DNA of 64,000 nucleotides, from the NCBI RefSeq assembly GCF_023502205.1, contig NZ_JAMFLG010000003.1, positions 143,628 through 207,627 on the forward strand, in the 5' to 3' direction. This document shows positions 26,446 through 34,960 of this stretch, in pieces. This DNA is from Aquiflexum sp. TKW24L (GTDB lineage Bacteria > Bacteroidota > Bacteroidia > Cytophagales > Cyclobacteriaceae). Position 1 is the first letter of the stretch; every line of letters starts with the position of its first letter. A program made the position numbers and the translations under genes. Under the pieces are notes generated by a model. That model was not told the DNA's origin. It ran no database searches and was given only the letters and a program-made list of their open reading frames with translations.

Positions 26446-27417
26446 TTACCCTACCGGCAAATTTAAAAACTCCAAAAACCGATACTCCGCCCAGGTAAAT
26501 TCCTGACCGGGCACCAAAAAACCGGTGTGTCCTCCCCTAGTTGGCATTTCAAGGAAAATGTGGGGATGTTTTTCTGCAAGCTTGATGGGAAAGCAACGGT
26601 CCATAATCAGTGGATCATTGAGGGCATTGATGATCAAAGTCGGAATCTGGATATCAGCCATCCAATTGTCTGCACTGACACTTTGGTAAAAATCATGCGC
26701 ATCTCTGAACCCATGAACTTTGGCAGTGAAGTGGGTATCGAATGTGTCAAAGTCTTTGACCATTTTCAGTAAATCCAAATCCACCAGATTTGGAAACTGA
26801 TTTCCTTTGATTAGCATTTTTGCTTTTAGCTTTCCCAAAAACCGGTTTTTGTAAAAGGCATTTTTCTTTTCCTTTAATGTCGCAGCTGAGTCAGGAAGGT
26901 TACAGGGTGTGGAATAAACGGCAGCTCTTTTGATTTTTGAATTGAGGTCAATGCCGTTTTCTCCCAAATATTTCAAAGTCTGAGCTCCTCCCATGCTGAT
27001 TCCTGCCAAGTAATAGGATTCATAGGAATGGGATTTTTCGACATGGTCAATGACTGTTTTCAAATCATAGGAAGCACCATGATGGTACAAAATCGGTGCA
27101 TTGTTCATTTCGCCACCGCAGGATCTGTTGTTCCAAGCCAAGGCATCAAAACCGTGGTTGTTGAAAAGCTTGGCCAATCCCATGGCGTAATGTCTGTCCG
27201 AACTGCCTTCGAGGCCATGGGAAATGATGAGGAGTTTTTTGCTTGCGATCTGTGACCAATCAAGGTTAAGGAAATCCCCGTCCGGAGTATTGATCTTTTC
27301 ACGCGAATAGTGGATGCCTTGGATTTTTCTAAAAATACTGGGTATGATTGTCTCCAAATGCCCGTTGAAAAGGAATTTGGGAGGTTTCCCATAGGTGGAG
27401 TTTTCAATCAAAGGCAT
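26446..27417 (-). CDS. YheT-family alpha/beta hydrolase
   Basis: A 323-residue alpha/beta-fold hydrolase of the YheT/EMB8 family. The N-terminal NGHLETIIPSI segment is typical of the family. SHGLEGSS provides the oxyanion region, and the nucleophile Ser is in GISMGG (about residue 144). The acid is probably in NALNDP, and the His in RGGHTGF near the C-terminus. No signal peptide is visible, so it is cytoplasmic. Family members act on esters but the natural substrate is not known. It is a single gene divergent from the M20 peptidase gene. Confidence 0.88.
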   Translation of the reverse strand: MPLIENSTYGKPPKFLFNGHLETIIPSIFRKIQGIHYSREKINTPDGDFLNLDWSQIASKKLLIISHGLEGSSDRHYAMGLAKLFNNHGFDALAWNNRSCGGEMNNAPILYHHGASYDLKTVIDHVEKSHSYESYYLAGISMGGAQTLKYLGENGIDLNSKIKRAAVYSTPCNLPDSAATLKEKKNAFYKNRFLGKLKAKMLIKGNQFPNLVDLDLLKMVKDFDTFDTHFTAKVHGFRDAHDFYQSVSADNWMADIQIPTLIINALNDPLIMDRCFPIKLAEKHPHIFLEMPTRGGHTGFLVPGQEFTWAEYRFLEFLNLPVG

Positions 27418-27511
27418 AAAAAAGGAGAATTCAGATTAGTGAAAATAAAAACATATCCACAAAACAGGGAATAATTTGTTTTATTTGATTTACAAAATTA
27501 AATCAATCCAA

Positions 27512-28855
27512 ATGAAATTGATAAAAAATACCCTTTTCCTTCTGAGTATGACCCTTTTTACCACTGATATTTTGATAGCGCAGACTGTTGATTCCTACAT
27601 TGACGGAATTTATCCTGAACTCGATGGGCTTTACAAACACCTCCATCAAAACCCTGAACTTTCCCTTCAGGAGAAAGAAACTTCTGCCCGCATAGCAAAG
27701 GAACTCAAAGCCGTTGGCTATGAGGTAACCGAAAATGTAGGCGGATATGGCGTGGTGGGTGTTTTCAAAAACGGACCCGGGCCTGTATTGCTTATCCGCT
27801 CGGATATGGATGCTTTGCCTATGGAAGAAAAGACCGGCCTACCCTACGCTTCAGTCAAAAAAGGAATCAGCAATGACGGCAAGGATACTTTTATAGCACA
27901 TTCTTGTGGACATGATATCCATATGACGGTATTTATCGGAACAGCCAAGATGATGATGGAATATAAAGACTCATGGAGAGGAACCTTGCTGATGGTCGGT
28001 CAACCCGCCGAAGAAAACGGTATGGGTGCTTGGAATATGATGAATGATGGCCTTTATGAGCGTTTTCCGCATCCTGATTTTGCGATAGCGCTGCATGATG
28101 ACCCATTTCTTCCTGCAGGAACTTTGGGATATAAAGAAGGTGCCCTGATGGCTGGCGTCGATATGATGAATGTGACAGTTTATGGCGAGGGAGCCCATGG
28201 TGCTGCGCCGCACAAAGGAATTGATCCTATTGTTTTGAGCGCACAAATGATTCAAGCTTATCAGACGATTGTAAGCAGGAGAATCGCTCCAACTGAACCT
28301 GCAGTGGTTACTGTCGGATCGATCCATGGTGGTACGGTCCACAACATTATCCCGGATGAAGTGGTGATGCAGTTAACATTGCGGTCATATTCCATGGATG
28401 TCAGGGAAGAAATGATCTCAAGCATCAAAAGGATCAGTGAAAATCTCGCCAGAGCTGCAGGACTTCCTGACAACAAAATGCCTACTTATTGGATCAGAAA
28501 CCCACACACACCGGCATTGATCAACGACGCCGACCTCACCAAGCAAATGGTGGAGGTATTTAAAAATAACATTGGTGAAGATAAAGTAGTGGAAGTCAAA
28601 GCCCAGATGATCGGTGAAGATTTCAGCCGATTTGGCATGCAGGAAAGGAATATTCCGATCACTATGTTTTACTTGGGGGCCAATGATCCTGTATTCCTAA
28701 AAGAAGCGGAAGAAAAAGGATTGGAGATTCCAGGACTTCATAGCCCTATTTTTGCACCTGTTCCTGAACCCACCATCAAAACCGGAATCAAAGCCATGAG
28801 CTTATTTGCAATGGATATCCTGAAAAATCAGGAAATCATGATGGACAAAAAATAA
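27512..28855 (+). CDS. Exported M20-family amidohydrolase / peptidase
   Basis: About 447 residues from the ATG at 27512, starting with a signal peptide (MKLIKNTLFLLSMTLF, cleavage near ILIAQ). The M20D metal-site segments are HSCGHDIHMTV and GQPAEENGMGAW, with the dimerisation domain in the middle (GEGAHGAAPHKGIDP) and a late His in PGLHSPIFAPV. These enzymes hydrolyse N-acyl amino acids, hippurate or indole conjugates, using one or two metal ions. The exported location suggests use of external acyl amino acids or peptides. Starting at 27476 would put a basic, non-signal stretch ahead of the leader. Confidence 0.9.
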   Translation: MKLIKNTLFLLSMTLFTTDILIAQTVDSYIDGIYPELDGLYKHLHQNPELSLQEKETSARIAKELKAVGYEVTENVGGYGVVGVFKNGPGPVLLIRSDMDALPMEEKTGLPYASVKKGISNDGKDTFIAHSCGHDIHMTVFIGTAKMMMEYKDSWRGTLLMVGQPAEENGMGAWNMMNDGLYERFPHPDFAIALHDDPFLPAGTLGYKEGALMAGVDMMNVTVYGEGAHGAAPHKGIDPIVLSAQMIQAYQTIVSRRIAPTEPAVVTVGSIHGGTVHNIIPDEVVMQLTLRSYSMDVREEMISSIKRISENLARAAGLPDNKMPTYWIRNPHTPALINDADLTKQMVEVFKNNIGEDKVVEVKAQMIGEDFSRFGMQERNIPITMFYLGANDPVFLKEAEEKGLEIPGLHSPIFAPVPEPTIKTGIKAMSLFAMDILKNQEIMMDKK

Positions 28856-28970
28856 TCGCATTGTTAGTAACCAATCGTTGATTGTAACTTCACACTGAGG
28901 TAACCGACGCCAATTTTATTGAAGATACATTTGCATCAGTAAATTTTCTTCATAGGTATTGATGATATAT

Positions 28971-28999
28971 AAAACGGAATGGCAATGCTGTTCCGTTTT
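28971..28999. terminator. Bidirectional terminator hairpin
   Basis: AAAACGGAA (28971-28979) pairs with TTCCGTTTT (28991-28999); GCA/TGC pairs inside after two mismatches. It sits between the convergent M20 peptidase and TIGR04283 genes, touching the stop of the latter. Confidence 0.7.
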
Positions 29000-29000
29000 C

Positions 29001-29687
29001 TTATTTCAACAGTTTTGAATATGTTTTCTTCAGCTTTATGGGAGAAACTTTTAGATGAAAAAATACAATAAGGGTCAAATTAGCCAATTGAACCCTTAGC
29101 CAAGAGTTTTTTTCATATTTACGGGCGGAGACCAAAATCCTATTTGGAATTACTTTGAAGCTGTACTTCTTCTTAATTCTCCGAACCAAATCAAAGTCCT
29201 CCATCAGGCAATACTTGTCATCAAACCCACCCAATTCCCAAAAGGTATTTCTTTTGATAAAAAGCGTCTGATCGCCTCCTCCTGACAGCACTCCATTGAA
29301 CTCGGTAAACCATGAATTAATCTGAAGCATTTTGTTGGTTGAATCAAAATTGTATGCAAAACAGCCAGCCTGAAAACCATCATCAAGGCACGATTTGATG
29401 TCATCAAAAAAGGTCTTGAGAATCCTCACATCAGCATGGACAAAATATAAAATATCTCCCTTTGCTATCTTTGCGCCAAGATTCATTTGCACAGCCCTGC
29501 TTTGGATGTCAGATTCAATAAAGGTGAATCCGGCTGCCAATACTTCTTGTTTGGTACCGTCATTGCTTCCCCCATCGACGATGATGACCTCGAGAGAGCT
29601 ATTCTGATTTCCATTTTGAAACAATGGCAAAAGTGCTTTCAGGTTTTCTACTTCATTCATTACAGGAATGATGACACTGATTTTCAT
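29001..29687 (-). CDS. TIGR04283-type glycosyltransferase (arsenosugar cluster family)
   Basis: A 228-residue family 2 glycosyltransferase. It begins with ISVIIPVMNEVENLKALLP and then IIVDGGSNDGT, with the metal/nucleotide DxD-like HADVRI near residue 80 and GGGDQTLFIKRNTF and MEDFDLVRRIKK in the acceptor half. These match the TIGR04283 family, named for its association with arsenosugar biosynthesis. No membrane helix. It is the last gene of a three-gene leftward unit and starts seven bases after the DUF gene. Neither ArsM nor the radical SAM ArsS is in this window, so the arsenosugar link is a family label only. Confidence 0.85.
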   Translation of the reverse strand: MKISVIIPVMNEVENLKALLPLFQNGNQNSSLEVIIVDGGSNDGTKQEVLAAGFTFIESDIQSRAVQMNLGAKIAKGDILYFVHADVRILKTFFDDIKSCLDDGFQAGCFAYNFDSTNKMLQINSWFTEFNGVLSGGGDQTLFIKRNTFWELGGFDDKYCLMEDFDLVRRIKKKYSFKVIPNRILVSARKYEKNSWLRVQLANLTLIVFFHLKVSPIKLKKTYSKLLK

Positions 29688-29694
29688 AGTGTTA

Positions 29695-30285
29695 TCATTT
29701 CGATTTCCTTTTTACGAGGTAGTTTTTTATCGGAAATTCCATGACGGCTTTGTCAAGTTTTCCATCGACATAGTAAAATCTGTTTTTGTTTCCATTGACA
29801 TTGACTTCGTAATGATCTTTGCGCTTGATCACAGGACACACCAATCCATATCCTTCAGCAAAAAATTCCTTCACGTTTATTGGTTCTTCAAAGTAGAAAG
29901 AGGCGGAGCTGAAAAACACTTTCCTTTGGACTTCTGTATCCAATTCATATTTATAATTCCTCGAATTGACCTTGTAGTGGTCATTTTCCCAAGTGATGAG
30001 AGAGCGGAAATCTCCCTTATTGGTTTTTGATTTCAAATCACTTTTAATAAAATGTTTTCCATTGAAAACCGAAATGGTATGTAGATCAAGTTCAATTTTG
30101 CCAAAGAACCAGAATCCAACATTGCTTTTGACATCGATTTGGGAAATCTCTCCGGTCACTTTTTTGGTGGCAGTCATCTCCCCGATCGATATCCCTGCTA
30201 TTGAAATATCATATTCTTGGACTTGAGCAAGTAGGTCCATAGGAAAAAAGAACAGTAAAAGCGCTATTTTATAGAGAGATTTCAT
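29695..30285 (-). CDS. Exported protein, DUF6134-like
   Basis: A 196-residue protein with a signal peptide (MKSLYKIALLLFFFPMDLLAQ). The mature part is predicted all-beta: EYDISIAGISIGEMTATKK followed by repeated strand patterns, resembling DUF6134/DUF3108-type periplasmic beta-barrel-like folds. The assignment to DUF6134 is from memory of the pattern and moderately uncertain. It lies between the two glycosyltransferase genes of the TIGR04282/TIGR04283 type and is presumably co-transcribed with them, though it would act in the periplasm while they act in the cytoplasm. Confidence 0.7.
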   Translation of the reverse strand: MKSLYKIALLLFFFPMDLLAQVQEYDISIAGISIGEMTATKKVTGEISQIDVKSNVGFWFFGKIELDLHTISVFNGKHFIKSDLKSKTNKGDFRSLITWENDHYKVNSRNYKYELDTEVQRKVFFSSASFYFEEPINVKEFFAEGYGLVCPVIKRKDHYEVNVNGNKNRFYYVDGKLDKAVMEFPIKNYLVKRKSK

Positions 30286-30342
30286 ATTTTTCTGATTCCG
30301 ATCATGCCAAATTCCAAAATTAAAATGACTTCGAGAAGTGAT

Positions 30343-30942
30343 TTATTTAGGAAAAAATGCTTGGAGATCCTCTTCCGTATCTATGTCATGAAGTGTTTTC
30401 AATAATCCGTAACTGATTTGATGCCTGTTTAGTAATTTTATTGTTCTACTAAACACATTAGATGTACTCCAAGGGATATTTTGAAAAATGGAATCATAAA
30501 ATCTGCACATTCCGAGTAAATAATATCCGCCATCCAAGGCTGGACCGATGCATACTTCATTTTGGTCCAAAGTAAGGATGGCTTCGGTGATTTCTGTTGC
30601 GCTGATTTCGGGACAATCTGTACCGATGATGACGACTTTTTTATACCCTTGATCGAATAATAATCGGAAAGCATTTGCCATTCTTTCCCCAAGGTCTTTT
30701 CCTGTCTGTATTTCTTTTGAGTCAGGCTGAAATTGGTCTAATGTTCCTTTTTCGACATAATCCGAATAGAAAATGACTGTATCAATATCTTCCAATTTTT
30801 CAATTATGCGGTAAGTGTGTAACAGCAAAGACTGGTATATTTCTAAGGCCCTTTTGTCTCCGATAGTTGCAGCAAGTCTTGTTTTTACCTTTCCTAATTC
30901 TGCGTTTTTTTGAAAGACGATGAGCGCATTTTCATTTTTCAT
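30343..30942 (-). CDS. TIGR04282-type nucleotidyl/glycosyltransferase (arsenosugar cluster family)
   Basis: A 199-residue protein with the GT-A/nucleotidyltransferase-like fold of the TIGR04282 family (DUF2064-like). Recognisable parts are ALIVFQKNAELGKVKTRLA (residues 6-24), IIGTDCPEIS and GPALDGGYYLLG, ending in LHDIDTEEDL. It is the first gene of the leftward unit with the DUF6134-like and TIGR04283 genes. In other genomes the pair accompanies radical SAM and methyltransferase genes for arsenosugars; those are absent here. Confidence 0.85.
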   Translation of the reverse strand: MKNENALIVFQKNAELGKVKTRLAATIGDKRALEIYQSLLLHTYRIIEKLEDIDTVIFYSDYVEKGTLDQFQPDSKEIQTGKDLGERMANAFRLLFDQGYKKVVIIGTDCPEISATEITEAILTLDQNEVCIGPALDGGYYLLGMCRFYDSIFQNIPWSTSNVFSRTIKLLNRHQISYGLLKTLHDIDTEEDLQAFFPK

Positions 30943-31092
30943 AATTCATTCAATTCCTAGCAAACTATCAAGGTTAATACAAATTTCACTTATTTTCTAT
31001 TGAAGTAATTTTAAAGATTCTCTACAATAAAGCGAATAACCCAAAATTCTATTCAAAATCTAAACTTATTTTGGCGGCTAAGGGTTATTTAC

Positions 31093-31107
31093 CTATCAAT
31101 TCGATAG
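31093..31107. promoter_or_regulatory. Small inverted repeat upstream of the peroxiredoxin gene
   Basis: CTATCAATTCGATAG is a 5+5 inverted repeat about 20 bases before the ATG of the peroxiredoxin gene. CTAT-N7-ATAG equals the centre of an OxyR tandem site, but the outer half sites are not present, so it is only suggestive. Confidence 0.2.
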
Positions 31108-31125
31108 ACTTTAAATAATAATATC

Positions 31126-31761
31126 ATGTCACTAAGATTAGGCGATTTAGCACCAAATTTTGTCGCAGAGACGACTGAAGGAAAAATTGACTTTCACGAA
31201 TATTTAGGAGATAGTTGGGGAGTATTGTTTTCACACCCGGCAGACTACACACCGGTGTGCACCACAGAATTAGGTGCTGTCGCCAAGCTGCAATCCGAAT
31301 TCGAAAAAAGAAATGTCAAAGTCATGGCACTGAGTGTGGATGGACTTGTAGACCACGCTGCTTGGATCAAGGACATCAACGAGACACAACATACGACTGT
31401 AAATTTTCCTTTGATTGCAGATAAGGACAGAAATGTATCCGAGCTGTACGACATGATCCATCCCAATGCCAATGAGAACTTTACGGTAAGGTCAGTATTC
31501 GTAATCGGTCCCGACAAAAAAATCAAACTCATTATTACGTATCCCGCCAGCACAGGAAGGAACTTTGACGAATTGCTCAGGGTAATTGATTCACTACAAT
31601 TGACAGCCAAGTACTCTGTCGCAACTCCGGCTAACTGGAAAAACGGCGAGGATGTGGTCATCGCTCCTGCCATCAAGGATGAAGATATCCCAGCTAAATT
31701 TCCAAAAGGGCATACAAAAATAAAATCTTACCTGAGAACTACTCCACAACCAAATATTTGA
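31126..31761 (+). CDS. 1-Cys peroxiredoxin (Prx6 family)
   Basis: A 211-residue thiol peroxidase. The peroxidatic Cys45 lies in HPADYTPVCTTE, and no other cysteine occurs in the protein, so it is a genuine 1-Cys enzyme needing an external thiol reductant. The second half holds the long C-terminal domain of Prx6 proteins (ATPANWKNGEDVVIAP). It detoxifies hydrogen and organic peroxides in the cytoplasm. It is transcribed alone and ends in a terminator hairpin. Confidence 0.95.
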   Translation: MSLRLGDLAPNFVAETTEGKIDFHEYLGDSWGVLFSHPADYTPVCTTELGAVAKLQSEFEKRNVKVMALSVDGLVDHAAWIKDINETQHTTVNFPLIADKDRNVSELYDMIHPNANENFTVRSVFVIGPDKKIKLIITYPASTGRNFDELLRVIDSLQLTAKYSVATPANWKNGEDVVIAPAIKDEDIPAKFPKGHTKIKSYLRTTPQPNI

Positions 31762-31773
31762 ACTTAAATTGAG

Positions 31774-31797
31774 AAAGCTCTGAGAAAACGGAGCTTT
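31774..31797 (+). terminator. Terminator of the peroxiredoxin gene
   Basis: AAAGCTCTG (31774-31782) can pair with CGGAGCTTT (31789-31797) through nine positions, one of them G-T, around loop AGAAAA, followed by more T residues. Confidence 0.7.
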
Positions 31798-31875
31798 TTC
31801 TTTATCTATTTTTGGTTGAATTTATTTTTTTATTGCTTAATTGGAGGTTGATTCCAATAGCCAAACATCGCCACC

Positions 31876-32952
31876 ATGTCTATCTATACTGTAATTATTG
31901 GTTCTGGTTCTTATCTGCCGGACATCGTTATAAAGAACGAAGATTTTTTGAAAAATGAGTTTCTTGATTCCTCAGGCAACAAATTGCCCAAGGCAAATGC
32001 AGACATCATCCAAAAGTTTCAAGACATCACCGAAATCGAGGAAAGAAGGTATTTGCAGGCTGATATGAACACCTCAGACATGGCTTTTATTGCTTCCCAA
32101 AGAGCGATCGAGGCTTCAGGTGTAGATCCCGAGACCTTGGATTATATCATTGTCGCTCAAAATTTTGGTGAAATCAGACATGACAATAAGAAAACAGACA
32201 TGGTCCCGACTATTGCGACCAGGGTCAAACATTTGCTCCAGATCCAAAACCCGGATTGCGTGGCTTACGATCTTCCTTTTGGCTGTCCCGGATGGGTACA
32301 AGGTGTAATCCATGCTGATTATTTTATCAAGTCGGGAGATGCAAAAAGTGCCTTGGTTATCGGAGCTGAAAACCTTTCAAGAATCGTTGATCCACATGAT
32401 ATTGATACCATGATTTATTCAGATGGTGCAGGTGCAGTGGTGATAGAAGGAACTGAAAGTGAAAAACCTGTTGGGATCATCGCGCATAAAACAAGGACAG
32501 ACACCCTTACACAAGCCCACTACTTAAAAATGGATGTGTCCTATAATCCCGATTTTAAGGATGATACGCTATTCCTAAAAATGAATGGACGCAAGCTTTA
32601 CGAGTATGCATTGAATACTGTTCCGATTCTTATCAAACAGGTCATAGAAAAGGCAGGATTAGGAATAGATGATATCTCCAAGATTTTGATCCATCAGGCC
32701 AACGCCAAAATGGATCACGCCATTCTCGAAAGAACCTTCAAACTCTTTGGTAAAGACAAAATGCAGGAAGAAATCATGCCCATGATCATTGCCAAAATGG
32801 GTAACAATTCAGTTGCAACCGTGCCCATCTTGTACGATATGATTGTAAGAAACGAGCTACCTGAGCACCAGTTCCATCAAGGCAACGTTATGATTTTTGC
32901 TTCTGTAGGTGCAGGTATGAATGTCAATGCTTTTGTTTACATCCAACCTTGA
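31876..32952 (+). CDS. 3-oxoacyl-ACP synthase III-family (FabH-like) condensing enzyme
   Basis: A 358-residue thiolase-fold enzyme with the Cys-His-Asn triad of KAS III: Cys137 in PFGCPGW, His273 in IHQANAKMD and Asn310 in GNNSVATVP. It is longer than housekeeping FabH (about 320) and has an insertion near residues 25-60. It may therefore start a special fatty-acid or polyketide chain rather than normal lipid synthesis. No other biosynthetic genes surround it. TATTTTTG at 31807-31814 is a possible -7 element. Confidence 0.85.
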   Translation: MSIYTVIIGSGSYLPDIVIKNEDFLKNEFLDSSGNKLPKANADIIQKFQDITEIEERRYLQADMNTSDMAFIASQRAIEASGVDPETLDYIIVAQNFGEIRHDNKKTDMVPTIATRVKHLLQIQNPDCVAYDLPFGCPGWVQGVIHADYFIKSGDAKSALVIGAENLSRIVDPHDIDTMIYSDGAGAVVIEGTESEKPVGIIAHKTRTDTLTQAHYLKMDVSYNPDFKDDTLFLKMNGRKLYEYALNTVPILIKQVIEKAGLGIDDISKILIHQANAKMDHAILERTFKLFGKDKMQEEIMPMIIAKMGNNSVATVPILYDMIVRNELPEHQFHQGNVMIFASVGAGMNVNAFVYIQP

Positions 32953-32959
32953 GTTTGGA

Positions 32960-33745
32960 TCAAATGTAGATCTTTCCGATCAAGTAGGTAACTGCATTTC
33001 CGGTCAAAATCACCCTTTCTGCAAGTAATTTACAGCCAACTTTGCCCTCCCTCGCGGACACCTGAACGGCGGTCAATTCTTCCTTTCCGAGTTTCTGTGA
33101 CCAGATCGGTGTCAAACTTGTATGTGCAGAACCGGTGACAGGATCTTCAGGAACCCCAACCTGTGGCCCAAAAAACCTGGAAACAAAGTCCACTTTTTCT
33201 CCTTTTGCGGTTACTATTACTCCTCGAACTGGTAGTTTGGAAATCAAGGTAAGGTCAAAGTTTAAAGTTCTAATTTGATTTTCATTTTCAAAAACCAATA
33301 TGTAATCAGTTTTCCCCTTAAATGCCTGTATTGGTTTTGGAGAAAATGGATCAGTCAATTCTTTCGCCATTTCAATCTCTTCGATTTGATCAAGGGGAAA
33401 GTCCATCACGAGTTGGCTTCCCTCCTTTCGGACCTTCAAAATCCCTGACCGCAGTGAAAAAAAAGAGATTTCTGATCCTTCAAAACCTTCATGTTCAAAA
33501 AGTACGTGCGCTGTAGCCAGTGTTGCGTGACCACAGAGGTCTACTTCAGTTCCCGGTGTGAACCACCTCAAAACAATATTATTCTCCTCTTTGACATAGA
33601 AAGCGGTTTCTGAAAGGTTGTTTTCCAAGGCTATTTTTTGAAGAATATCATCTTCTAACCATTCCTTTAACGGAACGACGGCTGCAGGATTTCCTCCAAA
33701 TACCTTATCTGAAAAAGCGTCTACTTGGTAGATTTTAAGTTCCAT
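32960..33745 (-). CDS. PhzF-family isomerase/epimerase-like protein
   Basis: A 261-residue protein with the two-lobed PhzF (diaminopimelate-epimerase-like) fold. QVDAFSDKVFGGNPAAVVP at the start and ENNLSETAFYV with the acid-base Glu46 are diagnostic, as is the internal repeat partner EDPVTGSAHTSLTPIW. PhzF itself isomerises a phenazine precursor, but most relatives outside phenazine clusters have unknown substrates, and no phenazine genes are near. It ends convergent with the FabH-like gene. Confidence 0.88.
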   Translation of the reverse strand: MELKIYQVDAFSDKVFGGNPAAVVPLKEWLEDDILQKIALENNLSETAFYVKEENNIVLRWFTPGTEVDLCGHATLATAHVLFEHEGFEGSEISFFSLRSGILKVRKEGSQLVMDFPLDQIEEIEMAKELTDPFSPKPIQAFKGKTDYILVFENENQIRTLNFDLTLISKLPVRGVIVTAKGEKVDFVSRFFGPQVGVPEDPVTGSAHTSLTPIWSQKLGKEELTAVQVSAREGKVGCKLLAERVILTGNAVTYLIGKIYI

Positions 33746-33751
33746 GTTTGT

Positions 33752-33830
33752 AGGGTTGTAGTTGTTATAATGGTTGTAATTGTTGTAATAGTTGTAGTTG
33801 TTATTGAGCTGTCATTGTTATCATTGTTTT
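33752..33830. repeat. Tandem-like GTTGTA/GTTGTTAT tract
   Basis: Imperfect repeats of GTTGTAGTTGTTATAAT (for example 33764-33812) fill the 5' flank of the PhzF gene. No reading frame of note crosses it. It continues with CATTGTTATCATTGTT. Confidence 0.55.
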
Positions 33831-33885
33831 CGGGATTCCGTCAATAATCAAAATAGAATGGCTACAATCTGGTTCCTGAGGCCAA

Positions 33886-33957
33886 AAACTGCCCACTGAA
33901 AACTGCCTACTGCGACTGATCACTGAAAACTGCCAACTGATCACTGAGACTGATTAC
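33886..33957. repeat. ACTGAAAACTGC-type degenerate repeat, locus 1
   Basis: The stretch is built of units such as AAAACTGCCCACTGAAAACTGCC, TACTGCGACTG and ATCACTGAAAACTGCCAACTG. The same family fills 61310-61530. It runs into the end of the symporter gene, whose last codons and stop are made from it. Confidence 0.7.
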
Positions 33958-34939
33958 TATTAAAATCCCCCATCTTCTGCGCAATAGCCGATCCAACCAT
34001 CAGCTGCTGTGCATGATAAATCATCAGAGGCAAAAGCATCACCCCAAAAACCACCGGGTCTGGAAACATCACCCTGCCCATGACAGCTCCCTGAATCATA
34101 GACTTTTTGCTTCCGCAGAATAATACTGTAACCATATCTTCTCTTGAAAATTTCAATGCCTTGGAAATTAGGTACATCAATCCCATCATCAGAAGGAAAA
34201 ATGCCAACATCAATACTCCCAACAAAACCAATTCTCCAATGGAGTGACCGTCAAACATATTGGCAGCAAAGGACTCCGCAAAAGCAGTGAAAATGATAAG
34301 AAGGATTATCCCCTGATCAATATTCTTTAGGACCGTTTGGTATTTGTTGGCAAACTTGACTAGATACTTATGAACCAATAAACCCAATATCACAGGGACC
34401 AGCACCTGAAAACTCAATTTGATGATGGTATCTGTCAGGTCAAAATCTACCGCTGTCTCCGGAAGCATCAAATCCATCCAGAGCGGAGTGATAAATATTC
34501 CCACCATACTTGAAATACTCGCATTGAAAATTGCCGCAGGAAGGTTTCCTCCTGCTATCGAAACCATCACCACCGAGGATGACACTGTGGATGGCAAAGC
34601 TGCAAGGTAGAATGTACCGATCCAAAAGAGATTTGTTTCTTCTCCCAAAACAGCATAAAGCAAAAGGACAACCAAGGGGAATATCAGGAAGGTCGTCGAT
34701 TGGATCAATAAATGAAGTTTCCAATTGGACAATCCCTGTTTAAGCTTCTCTGGACTTAATTTGACTCCGTAAAAAAAGAAAATGAAAGAAATTCCGATTC
34801 CGGTTATGGTCTTTAGCGGCTTGAGAATTGCATCAGAACCCCAATCAGGAAAGGTGCTTGCCAAGACAATCATTCCCACAAGCAGGAAAAAAAATGTATT
34901 CAATCCAACTCGGTTCAGGGTTCCTCTTAATTTGGCCAT
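33941..34939 (-). CDS. Bile acid:sodium symporter-family carrier
   Basis: A 332-residue membrane protein with nine to ten helices and the SBF (bile acid/sodium symporter, CPA superfamily) pattern. GIGISFIFFFYGVKLSPEKL, LAALPSTVSSSVVMVSIAGGN and the crossover region FCGSKKSMIQGAV are typical of the YfeH-like branch. The substrate is unknown; bile acids are unlikely in this organism. The C-terminal residues after GDFNS and the stop codon are encoded by an ACTG repeat that appears to have grown into the gene. Confidence 0.88.
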   Translation of the reverse strand: MAKLRGTLNRVGLNTFFFLLVGMIVLASTFPDWGSDAILKPLKTITGIGISFIFFFYGVKLSPEKLKQGLSNWKLHLLIQSTTFLIFPLVVLLLYAVLGEETNLFWIGTFYLAALPSTVSSSVVMVSIAGGNLPAAIFNASISSMVGIFITPLWMDLMLPETAVDFDLTDTIIKLSFQVLVPVILGLLVHKYLVKFANKYQTVLKNIDQGIILLIIFTAFAESFAANMFDGHSIGELVLLGVLMLAFFLLMMGLMYLISKALKFSREDMVTVLFCGSKKSMIQGAVMGRVMFPDPVVFGVMLLPLMIYHAQQLMVGSAIAQKMGDFNSNQSQ

Positions 34940-34960
34940 CTGGAATATTTGTGGTTGATT

